DNA of 64,000 nt from Apostichopus japonicus (taxonomy: Eukaryota > Echinodermata > Holothuroidea > Aspidochirotida > Stichopodidae), in assembly GCF_037975245.1 (NCBI RefSeq), contig NC_092577.1:19218898-19282897 (forward strand), written 5' to 3'. Positions 22,637 to 32,850 of the stretch are shown piece by piece. The position numbers were made by a program, and so were the translations under genes. The first letter of the stretch is position 1; every line of letters begins with the position of its first letter. The notes under the pieces were generated by a model. That model ran no database searches. It saw only the letters and a program-made list of their open reading frames with translations, and was not told the origin of the DNA.

Positions 22637-23553
22637 TCAACAAGCCTGCTTAGTATGGAAAAAACGTACCTGTATTAATGCCATAAAGCAGAACCGGATT
22701 AAACTCTTGTCCAGGAAATCCCCACTGAACTGATCATTTTCCTTTAGATCTGAAAAGGTTTTGATCCAAAATTGCACACTTTCTTTTCTTAGAATGTTCC
22801 ACCAAGCTTCAATGCGTTGGTTTGCAATGCTCTTCCCGTACACAAAGCTTCTTTGATCAGCTAAACTATCCTGGTGATTCCTTCTCAAGAAAGTTTGCAG
22901 GTCTTTTACGTCCCATTTTCAGTTCCTCTGTCCGCACGTATGCGACGGGGGCATCCTGATTCATTCAACACAGCTTTCATAAAGTATCCCGCGATCAAGT
23001 GATGATCATTGCTTGTATGGTACGCTTCCAGCCATATCATCTTGCGCGAAAATCCATCTATGCATCCCTTAATACAAATACCATAAGGTTTTAGTTTGTC
23101 ATACGAATCTATATGCCAGGTAAAATTTGGCCCAACACCACGGTATCGTCTCCTCTGAAGCCTTCGTCGACGTCGCTGGTTTACTGCATCAGGATCAAGA
23201 ATTCTCTGTAAGAGGCATACATGATTTCGTGAAACCTTTAGTCCATTAGCAACGCAATGCGAATGCATCCAACGATATCCATGTAACTGCGAAGACGTTC
23301 GCAGTTTGTCCAATATAAAAGTGGCAACATCCACAATGTCTGAATGTTTCCTGCGATACAGGAAAAGGCTCATCAGAATGCGTCTGAGATGTCTTTCGCT
23401 AACTATTATCTGATGCTTTGCTGCCAAAAAATAAAGGATTTCCTTGTGGCTAAACCCTAAATTAAAGTACATGCGAACAAGTTCATCCCTCTCCATCTTT
23501 GAAATCAAGATGTATCCCGCAGTATATAACGTAGGCTCGCTTACGTTCGACAA
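22637..23553 (-). pseudogene. IS3-like (IS3EU-type) transposase/integrase, one frameshift
   Basis: The minus-strand frame from 23553 starts with a helix-turn-helix-like region (MERDELVRMYFNLGFSHKEI, then HLRRILMSLFLYRRK). Next come LHGYRWMHSHCV, the basic stretch RRRRRLQRRRYRGVG, and an rve-type catalytic domain: NFTWHIDSYDKLKPYGI, CIDGFSRKMIWLEAY, and RIRADRGTEN. After a one-base loss near 22900 it continues with RRNHQDSLADQRSFVYGKSI, ANQRIEAWWNILRKE and FSGDFLDKSLI. The D (WHID), D (RADRG) and E (NQRIEAWW) triad is present. This is a eukaryotic family of IS3-like cut-and-paste elements that I know as IS3EU. With only one frameshift visible it may be a recent insertion. No terminal repeats were found. 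Confidence 0.65.
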
Positions 23554-24224
23554 GTGTCAACATAAGTACGCAGTAATTATTACATACGTACGTAATATTT
23601 TATTTTTTTAACCATGTCCTCTGTAGGTCTTCGTACTATACGATTACAACAAACCGTGAAACCCTGAATTGCAATGTTATGATTACGAGCCCTTGGATTT
23701 GGAAGATTATAACGATGATGAATGCAACGCATACTTCAGGTTAGTGACGCAACTTAGGCTATGCATTAACTGTCGGTGTTATTTAGACTTAGGACTAGAC
23801 CTAATTTCCGATGATTAAGTTGCACATAGGCCTAGACTAACTCCATATATACTGATATGGACGTTTATAAAGCATACCGTAATATTAATACACCCAGTCT
23901 TGTTTACCTCCTAATCGACACACATTGTGGTCATGCTGCAGTTGGTGGGGGCTTCTCAGCAGTCAGTCCTACACCAGGCCAGCGATATGATATAAAATGA
24001 CAGATTAAGCCTCCGCAGCTGTTTTAGTATTACGCCTTGTGCCGCCGGAATCACTGCGCACTGCAGGGATAAGAACCATTTTGTAATGACGCAGTGTGCT
24101 TTACACTGTGGGTATGGATGTGTGCATTATTTTCCTATTGGTTACTGGAACAGAAAGCATAGATTGTAATATGAAAATTGAGATTCTCACAGGTCCCACC
24201 TATGCAGCCTTCAGGTTTTTTTAT
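23554..24224. other. No gene recognised
   Basis: Non-coding spacer between the IS3-like gene and the tandem array. The IS3-like element's end, if present, should be here, but I could not see inverted repeats. Confidence 0.4.
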
Positions 24225-25280
24225 TCCTTGCCGAAGGCCGAAAGGAATCTATGCGATGGTGATGGCGTGTGTGTGTATGTGTGTGTGTATGTGACGCTAT
24301 GCTTGTAAACACGGTATCTCAAGAAGTTAAAGTTGGATGAACTTCAAACTTGGTATGTGGGTAGCCCTTAGAAAGTAGATATATCTTTTTTTCACGGAGG
24401 TGAAGGGTCATTTGAGAGGTCATAGGCGGAAAACATTGTAAACACGGTATCTCAAGAAGTACAAGATGCTTCAACTTGAAAATTAGACTGGATTCACCTA
24501 GGATAGCATGGAGTTCAAAGGTCATTTGAGGTCAACAGAGGTGAAAGTATGAAAACCTTGTAAGCACAGTATCTGAAGGAGTAAAATTGTTGGCAGTTTA
24601 AAACTTAGTATGTGGGTAGCCCTTAGTGAGTAGATCTATCTTTTTTTCACCGAGGTCAAGGGTCATTCGAGTGATCACCAGAGGTCATAGGCGGAAAAAC
24701 TTGTAAACACGATATCTCAAGAAGTACAAGATGCTTCAACTTGAAAATTAGACTGTGGATTGACCTAGGATAGCAGATGATCGCAACTTTTTTCATGGAG
24801 GTCAAAGGTCATTTAGGGTCACCAGAGGTCAAAGGCGGAAAGCCATGTAAACATGATATCTCAAGCAGTAAAAGATGCATGAACTTTAAACTTGGTGTGT
24901 AGGTAGCCCTTGGTGAGCAAGCAATATGTATTGTTTTTCCATGGAGGTGAAAGGTCATTGGAGTCACCAGAGGTCAAAAGTTAAAAAACTTGTAAACACG
25001 ATATCTCAAGAAGTAAAAGATGTTTGAACTTTAAACTTAGTGTGTTGATAGCCATTGGTAAGCAGGTAATCCCTATGGTTTTTCATGGGAGCCAAAGGTC
25101 ATTTCAGGTCACCAGAGGTCTGAAAACTATGTAAACACGATATCTCAAATAGAAAAGTTGACTTGAGCTTTAAACATAGTATTTTGGTAACTCTTAGTGA
25201 TTAGATGATCCCTGTTATTTTTTTCATGGAGGTCAAAGGTCATTTGGGGTCACCAGAGGTCAAAGGCTGAACAATAACTG
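24225..25280. repeat. ~140-bp tandem array with a terminal hairpin (about seven units)
   Basis: It starts with the hairpin ATTCCTTGCCGAAGG / CCGAAAGGAAT (24225-24250), a GT-rich run and GTGACGCTATGCTTGTAAAC. Units then begin with GTAAACACGATATCTCAAG near 24303, 24434, 24555, 24700, 24846, 24990 and 25131, about 122-146 bp apart. Each unit also holds TAGCCCTTAGTGAG-like and CATGGAGGTCAAAGGTCATT-like segments. Related ends occur near 34.3, 50.6, 58.7 and 60.6 kb. Units are diverged from each other, so the array is not young. Confidence 0.9.
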
Positions 25281-25560
25281 TTATTGACAAGGTCCGACAT
25301 TTTAATATATGGTAGAGCTCTGTGTGCTCTATAGACGAAACTATCCCCACTTCGATCGATTTTTTTTTTTTTTTTCACGCTCTACATCTGATAACAGCTA
25401 TTTTTTCACTGTATTGTACTGTGCTATGTTTCCCGCCAGGCGGGTGTGCGCGCCAGTTCGTATATCGTTATCGTATATAGTTATCGTATATTGTATTTTT
25501 ATCCAACCTGTCTTTGGTTTGTTTTTGTTACTCCTCTGTGGCCTAGCCACCTTCGGTATC

Positions 25561-26605
25561 ATGGCATCGCGCCGTAATTCCAAAATTGTTAAGTTAACCT
25601 TCACCGGTGAACAAGCGGTGCAATTTTTTAGTATTTTAAAGAGTAAGGGTGTTGTTGTGCCTGGAGAGGTCGTAATACTTATGATGTACGTTTTACCAGT
25701 GACGTGACCCGGCAGAAAGGTGTCACGTTGCTGAGTGGGGTTGAAGGTTTGGTAGTTACTCCATACGAGCGTTCCGTATGGGTAACTGTCATCCACGTAG
25801 GACAAGAGGTGCGTCAGAAACTTGTCGCAACTGTTGTAGGTCGGTATGGGGCTGTCAAGGCTATCAAAATGTGCTCCTACGCACAGGCCCCTGGGGTATT
25901 GTACGGGCACCGACAGTTCGGATCGACCTCAAGCAGGACATTCCCTCCTTCCTTTTTTTTGGCCGGGCATAAAGCTCACGTGCGTTACCCCGGTCAGCCC
26001 CGTACCTGCTTCAGGTGTGGGGAGACCGGGCACGAAGCCAAGGGCTGCCCAAACAAAAAGTGTGGGTGCTGCCTTCGTCTTGGGCATGATACCTCTGTTG
26101 TGTGCTCACTCTGTGGGAAGGAGGGACATGTCTTTCGCGCTTGTCTTATGTCTTTTTCACAAAGAGTGGGGGTCAATCAAAGGCGCCAAGTTCTGGCGCA
26201 CCTACTGCCTCGGAGGAAGCTCCACGCAAGGAGGAGGAACCGGGTGAGGATTCACCTTCCGCACCTAGTTCATCCTCCCCCGTAGTTGCAGACCCCAGCC
26301 CCGTGCCCGCACCGAGAAAGTCTTCACCAGCTTCCCCCATCAACTCGTCCAGTTCCGTCCCCAGTCCGCCGCCGGTATCGCCAGATCCGGAGACTGTCCG
26401 ACGGCGACTCCGGGGACTCGGTGGTCATCGGGTCTCCGGAGGCTCTGTCTGACAGCGACTCCGGAGGCTCGGTGATCGTCGAGCCGAAACGTGCCACTGG
26501 GACGAGCTGGTACGACGAGATGGGGGAACCCTCTCTAAAAAGGTCGGCCTCAAGTGATGACTCGGACGACGATATGTCGTCTAGAGCGCGCTTGAAGCTT
26601 ACATA
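25561..26605 (+). pseudogene. LINE ORF1 (gag-like, CCHC knuckles), copy A, broken
   Basis: ATG at 25561 opens MASRRNSKIVKLTFTGEQAV; the first frame ends at 25707 after a deletion. The protein continues in other frames: VTLLSGVEGLVVTPYERSVW, then [16 protein letters not shown], and knuckles [14 protein letters not shown] and [14 protein letters not shown]. The middle knuckle is damaged: it has CGCCLRLGH, but its last Cys was lost with a 15-nt deletion. The tail is Pro/Ser-rich, then acidic (DSDSGGSVIVEP, then [10 protein letters not shown]). ORF1 proteins of this clade bind the element RNA in a ribonucleoprotein particle. At least three frame changes make this copy non-functional. Confidence 0.75.
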
Positions 26606-26641
26606 ATCGTCGTCGGCGTAGTTTTGCCCCGTTGCCCTCTC

Positions 26642-27200
26642 ATGGCCCATACATTTTCACTTTCCACTTTTAACGTGAATGGCATGAGGGATCATCACAA
26701 GCGCAGTCGCATTTTCCAATATTGTATTTCAACGGAGGTCGACTGCGTTTGCCTGCAAGAAACACATATTTTGGAAGATGTCCCTTTACGGGCTTATGAG
26801 TGGGGTGGTGGGCTGCATGCTTCGTTTGGTTCGTCTTCATTCTGTGGCACTGTCATCCTTCTGTCACCTCGTCAGGCGGGTTGTGCCACTAGGGTGGAGA
26901 CGGATCACGAGGGCCGGTTGGTTTTGGGTTTTATATTCAAGTATCCACAGGGTAACATCTCCCTTTGCAATGTGTATGCTCCCAATCGGCCTTCTGCTAG
27001 ACAAGATTTTTTTAACACGCTGCCTTCCTTTGTTCCTGGTAGTGCACCATGTGTCATGGTCGGAGACTTTAACTGTGCCCCAGACTCGGGGCTTGACAGA
27101 CTCGGGGCTTGACAGACTCGGGGCTTCTGTGTCTGCTAGTCCTGACGCTGGGAGCACAGAGCTGGACAGATTCACTTCGGCACAACTTTTACCCGATGTC
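26642..27200 (+). pseudogene. LINE ORF2 endonuclease, copy A, truncated
   Basis: ATG at 26642 opens MAHTFSLSTFNVNGMRDHHK. The endonuclease boxes FNVNGMRD, CVCLQETHI, YAPNRPSA and MVGDFNCAPD are all present. A 16-bp unit (CAGACTCGGGGCTTGA) is repeated near 27081-27120, which shifts the frame and ends it at 27112. The domain would nick target DNA for target-primed reverse transcription. Beyond about 27200 similarity to the other copies is lost. Confidence 0.8.
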
Positions 27201-27860
27201 TGAAGGCATATGCACTCGTGTAGTACGGACGTGTTTTCGGCTGCTCTCCACTTTTCGTTGACAACACACTTTGCGTTTTTTACGTTTTTACGTTTTCAAT
27301 AGTTTTTAGTTTCTTTAGTGTAGTTTTGGCTTTGTTTCGTGGTTTTTGTAGGTGCGTGCTTGCCACACCCCTAGCTGTCAGGGCGGTTCGCCGTGTCAGC
27401 TAAATCGTATTGTTGAGTTTTTCTGGGGAGGCTAAGGTCGTCCCCGGAGGAGTGGCATGCGGCGCAGGATCCCGCTTGTACTGGTTCACCGGTAGCTACG
27501 CCCGCTATCGGTGATACTAGTTGGGTTAAGACCAGAGCCACTTGGGACGTCAGAATGCCCACTCAGGATGTCAAAATGGCCCAATCGGGACGTCAAGAAA
27601 ATGGACAGTCGGGACGTGACAAAATATTATCCAAAAAATACTTCCCCGGGGGTGGGGGTGTCTAAATTCAAATATTTAGATCCAACCCCCAGTGCAAAAC
27701 TTGGGGGCATCTTCAAACTTTTTTTACCCTTCCGTTACATCATATTGATGACGTCATAAAAATTTCGGCTCATTTGCATATTCAGTTAATTACAATTCAT
27801 TAACCTATCTGCTTAACACTAAATGACTCTATATATGGGAAAATACCGACTTTTATACTT
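27201..27860. other. No gene recognised downstream of LINE copy A
   Basis: Sequence of unknown origin. It includes CACTTGGGACGTCAGAATG followed by several GGGACGTCA-like words (27540-27620). It may be flanking DNA or part of another element. Confidence 0.35.
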
Positions 27861-28400
27861 TGGAGCGTTACCATGGTTACTGGGTCAGTCCGATTTCCCC
27901 CATCTTTTCAGGGTACCACCGCTAGGGTGTTACCTGTCCGAAACGGGATGAAACTTGTAGGTGCGTTACTTCCCCGGGGTGGTAGGGGGTCATTTTTAAA
28001 CAAAATCCGAAAAGGTGATAATAATTAGTGTTACTACGTACGGGAAAATCCCGACCATTCTACTCTGGAGTGTTACTGTGGTTACCGGGGTGGTCCGATT
28101 ACGGCCATCTTTTCGGGGTACCACCGCTAGGGTCTCCCCTTCCCTCATTTGAATAAAGCTTGTAGGTGGGTGGGTCTCTTCTCAGGGGTGGTAGGGGGTC
28201 ATATCCGAAGAGGTCATAATAATTAGTGTTACTATGTAGGGGAAAATCCCGACCCCTCTACTCTGGAGCGTTACTGGGTTGGTCCGACTACGGCCATCTT
28301 TTCGGGGTACCACCGCTAAGTTGTCCCCTTTCCAAAATAGAATGAAACTCCCAGGTGTGTGACTTCTCCGGGGTGGTAGGGGGGTCATTTTGAGAAAAAG
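27861..28400. repeat. ~190-205-bp tandem repeat, about three units
   Basis: GGTACCACCGCTA occurs at 27912, 28117 and 28306. Each unit also has GGGAAAATCCCGACC or a variant, CTCTGGAG.GTTAC, GGTCCGA, and CCGGGGTGGTAGGGGGTCAT. Periods are about 205 and 189 bp. Non-coding. Confidence 0.85.
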
Positions 28401-31400
28401 TACAAACAGTCAGCAAAAAACTCTCCGTAGCGTGCGCCATGGAACGCCCGGAAGGCATTAAATTCCCCCACCACTCCCCACGCCTCCGAACCGCCAAAAT
28501 AATCCCAGATTCATCATCAGCGCCCCAAAGAAAGCACCAGAGCAGGTGTATTTCGTTCGTTTTTGGAGACACCCACTTGGGCTCGTACCCCCTCCCAGCA
28601 ACCAGAAAAGATACACATTGCCCGTCTCTGCGAGAAAAATTCTTTTCAGCCCCAAAAAACAAAAAACAAATTGGCCAAAAAATGGAATTCCTCAAAATGG
28701 CGTCACAGGGGGTAATCGTTGCCCAGGAGCCCAAATCTGCAACTTCCAGGTCCATATCTGCTTCCGTTCGGGAGATACGTGCTCCCAGAGGACCCGATAG
28801 AAGTACCTGTTCTTCATAAGTGGAAAAGTTGGAAAACCCCTCTTTTCAGCCCCCCTCTCTCGTCCTTTGTGAAACACCCATCAATATCCAAATTAGATGT
28901 AAAGTATCAGATGTATGTATCAGATGAAATTTCTGATACATCAATTTCCTGTAATTATGTGACCGGAAAAGGCTCTTTGTCTATATGATTTCTATTTGCG
29001 TCCGAAAAAAGGTGTTTTTGTCTTGAAAAGTTCAACCACTACCTCTTTTCGGTACCCCTTCCTTTCCACGGAGGGTGTTTCGTTGTACAGTTTGGGTTTA
29101 TTATACACTTTTATTATTGATTTAATTTAATTCACGTAACTATAGTTTTGCAGCGCTTCCGTAGTTTTCGGTTGTTTGTAAAAGTTGTCGATGTCGAGCC
29201 TTGTCGATAGCTTCAGTTCAGTTAAAGATTTGACTTCGGCGAACTCTTGTCTGTCCGTAGTATCTGTCAGTTTGACAGTAATTGATCCCGCGAGGGTTTG
29301 TTTCTGTCACGAGTTGCTGGTTTATCCTGCCAAGAAGTGAGTATTGTTTGTTTTGAGAAGACGTTAAGGTGTTAAATCATTTGTATTAATCAAAATCTGC
29401 TTTGTAGAGTATTCGTTATCTAGGGAATAACGCTAGGTTGTTACCGAGGGTTACTTATGTACTTTATATTCCCCAATTCATATATATTAGTATGTTAGCA
29501 TGAGACATGTGTTGTCGATTTAAGAAATGTTTCAAGAGAGTCATAGTTCGAGTTGAAGCTAGCCAGATGCTAGCACGGGAGTGGGTTCAGCGTAGCACCG
29601 GTCCATAACATCTTTGTTTTGTCAGTACGGAGTAGTTGGTGTGCCATACAGGTTTCACTGTTTTGTGGATTACTGAAGTTCAGACAATCTTGTGTTGGGT
29701 TTGGGTTGAAATGCTCATTAATTAAGCAGTCATCGTTTGTTTACCAATGTACTAGGGTAATTTTCATGTCAGTATTGTTACAGGACTCAGTGTCCAGGTA
29801 TGTCACGTTATGTTGATGGTGTTTCCACCATTTTAAACTTGTTTTAACAGTTGGCAGTCAATTTTTAATGCAGTCAATTGGTTGTTTATCGATTATATAA
29901 CATTACCGAAGTCACTGCTTATTGATATATACTCTGTGTATGGTGTTTATTTGTGTATGCGAGACACGAATGATGTTCAGTCACATTTTTCCTTTTTCAA
30001 ACTTTGTTAACATTTTACCTTGTGGTAATTGTGGATGTGTTCTTTCTTTTTGTTATAGATTGAATAAAACTTATACAATAACAGGATTTCCAGACTGTAG
30101 TAGTCCTTCTTTTCATTGCGCCAGAGGGTATATGACAGGGCTGATTTTTTATGTTGGAGACGAGAGTCGTAGCTACGTGTACAAAACTCATACGGTTGCA
30201 TTAATCTTCGAGAAGGGGGTATAGTCTATACGTTTTGGACAACCCCCCAAAAATAGGTGTTTTTTTACAGGTGGTAGCTATGATAACCCTTAACAAGGAC
30301 GCCAGCGCCGACGTCAACTTTTGAGTAGGTTTTTTACCACCTTAGGTGAAATCGAAATTAGCCAAAATTTGAATCGATGGATAGCCCTATCTGTGACCTT
30401 TTATCAGCGGATGTCCCGTTCCCACAAGTTTTGATGTAGCGTGACGTCACACCGACCCACTTTTAGACTGATCTCCACCCATATCCCAACAACGGAACAT
30501 TTGATCGTTCCAAAAATAGCACCAATGGATTCGGCATGTCCGAAACTATCGGGAACAATATTTTCATGTATTTTTCAAGTTTTCTAATTTCTGACGTCAT
30601 CGTTCATGGCGCTATATTCGGCGAAAAATTCCAATTTGCTCCAAATTCCAGATTAAGTTAAAACTGATAATTAGAGATTATATAAACCTCGTTTGATCCG
30701 CTTTTGGTCTGTGATCGTTTTTATATATATGTTTTTAGTATTTTCTCATTAATAAAAACTAATAATTAGAGATTATATAAAACGTCATTTCATCTAATTC
30801 CGGTCTTTGATTATTTGTTTACTCTTTTTTTAAATATTTTGTTATTAATATTTTATTTTGCCCGGCATTTTGTGAAATATTTATGAAATTTTTTCGAATT
30901 CACGAAATCGATAGTACACGTCTCGATATATTTTTCCTGCTATTTAAAAGGTAATCAATCATCTAGTATTGTAATAATCGACGATATTGTGTTTGTGACG
31001 TCACTTCCGGTCAGAATAAAAAAAGGGTCAAAACCGGAACTTATTTTGTACAGACTCAAGTGATATAAGTCTTCGGTGTGAGTTACAGGTCGATAGCTCA
31101 TTCCTCCCGTATCAGAAACGGACCCCTAGGTAACACTTTAAAGCGCCGTCATTCCGGAAGAAAACGACTTGAAACAAGTTTAACATAATCACGTGATAGT
31201 ACGCCTCGAGTTACATCACGACACTAAATTCTGTCCCGAAAATTCATATCGTGTACACACAGGAGTGAAATATGCTATGGTGGTCCGACTTATCATATCA
31301 AATAAGTAAAAAAAATGGATGAACTAAATTTTTGACCTCTGATTGGCCCGATGACCTCATGGCCGAAATTTTTTTCAGGTGACCATTCCTTATGACCTCA

Positions 31401-31719
31401 CACGTCATCGTTGCAAGTTTCGTGGAAATCGGTCACTCACGATTTTTGACCTTCTTTGGAAGGAACGACATTTTTGACCTTTCACCCCTATAACACATGA
31501 ACCGGAAGTGACATATACTTTCTCTTTGCATATGTCAGTGCCCTATTGACCCTTAAAATCCACAATAAATTTGGAGGTGAAAGTTTACGATTTTCGACCT
31601 TAACCCTAGGGGTAGTCATTTTCAAAAATGAAACAGTAAGGTCATATACCAAGTCACTTGCATTTTTTGGCTGTAATAAAAAGTCATGTGACCTAAACTG
31701 ACCATATTGACATTTCAGG
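28401..31719. other. No gene recognised; mixed repeats
   Basis: Overlapping short open frames at 28288-28990 occupy both strands and have no motif. Near 29320-29345 a strong donor-like GTGAGT follows AAGAA. An AATAAA lies near 30064. From about 31330 to 31620 several GACCTC, GACCTT and TTTTTGACC words recur, as in the tandem arrays elsewhere in the window but more diverged. No LTR pair was seen. Confidence 0.4.
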
Positions 31720-32850
31720 AGCATTTCTTTACTGCAGGAGGTGAAAGTGGCTATATTCAGAGCCGATTGAAGAACATTACACGACATCTTTCAACTGATG
31801 GCAAACATAGACCACGCTGTAAAACCAAAATCGTATCCACAGACAAGCAGATAGGTTTACCTATGGCATATCTGCCAACTGTTGAAGAGAGGACGAAGCA
31901 AGGAGATTATTCAACTTTTGTCGCATCGCCCCGGCTGAAAGCAAAGATGCAATTCTTTCTGCAATGAAGAATTCTACAGGGAACAAAAAGAGGTGGATAA
32001 AAGCAACACGGACTAAGTGTAACCGAAATATTTAAAGAGTATCCACAGTATATTGAGATCCCAGAGCTAGTGAGTACAACTTTTTCATCAGGTCAATTCT
32101 TGGAAATGAAGAAAATCAAAACTGTATGCTGTATTGGCCCGAAATATATGAGATATTTCAATATGGTCACCTTTGGTCAAAGTTCAAACTATTTTATAAC
32201 CCCCCCCCCCCCACCGAAGAAAATTTACCTGACTTGGACATGCAGTCATCTTCATTGTTCATTTACAATATCTTTTTCTATATTTCGAAAATAACCTCAG
32301 GAAAGTATTTTTTGTTATAAACATTCTACCAATTATAGCGTGCTGTAATATATGGGGCATGTACAAACTATATTTAACCGTTAAAAGAAATGTGGACGAT
32401 AATGACCAAATTTGTCATTCTAACATCCAGGGTATTGGCTTCACTTTTCACTGGTGGCCAATAATGTGAACCAAAGTTTCATTCTTCCCTTTAAGCTTTA
32501 AAGAATTTCTTTAAGTGTAACTGAATCCATGGATGCTCACAAGATCACTATTTTTGTAGAGAATTATCAGATGGATGTTTTGATAGCCTCGGGCAATGCA
32601 GGAGATAAAAAATATATACCGATTTGCAATCTTTGGTTCATAATGGAAAATGACACATCACACATGCTGTTACATTTCTTTTGTTTTTCATACTCTTTCT
32701 CCTTTTTAACAGATAACACAAGACTTTGAGCAAATGTTTGGGACTGACATTGGTAATAACTTCCTTCTGAAGTGGGGACAACACGCATCAAAAGTACTTG
32801 CATATATCAGTAGTCAAAATCCTACTTGTGGAACTCAAGGATGAGTACCA
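31720..32850 (+). pseudogene. Two exons of a transposon partner gene (C-terminal part), decayed
   Basis: After an acceptor-like ATTTCAG (ending 31719) the frame reads EHFFTAGGESGYIQSRLKNI, then LPMAYLPTVEERTKQGDYSTF. It shifts to AESKDAILSAMKNSTGNKKR, WIKATRTKCNRN, and shifts again to IFKEYPQYIEIPEL, which ends at a GTGAGT donor near 32071. After a TTTTTAACAG acceptor (ending about 32711) an exon reads ITQDFEQMFG, then NNFLLKWGQHASKVLAY, and ends with a stop near 32842. The pattern of a long basic and polar stretch, YP.Y, then ..DF..MF....FL.KW, resembles the C-terminal half of the SAMD3-like proteins that accompany the transposase family at 14.8 kb. Two frameshifts show decay. Confidence 0.4.

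Larger units (their letters stand above)
25300..27200 (+). mobile_element. Tx1/L1-type LINE, 5' part (copy A)
   Basis: The 5' untranslated region (recognisable from about 25375 by similarity to the copy at 61.6 kb), ORF1, and the endonuclease part of ORF2 follow in order. The element stops being recognisable just after the endonuclease region (about 27200), so its reverse transcriptase is missing. Compared with the 61.6-kb copy it lacks about 24 nt early in ORF1, 15 nt between the second and third zinc knuckles, and the whole 21-bp minisatellite. It carries several frameshifts. Confidence 0.85.

Noticed and set aside
28288-28819. Overlapping open frames of 120-155 codons on both strands
   Set aside because: They overlap antisense, have no motif, and start within or next to a tandem repeat. 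They are probably due to local GC-rich composition.
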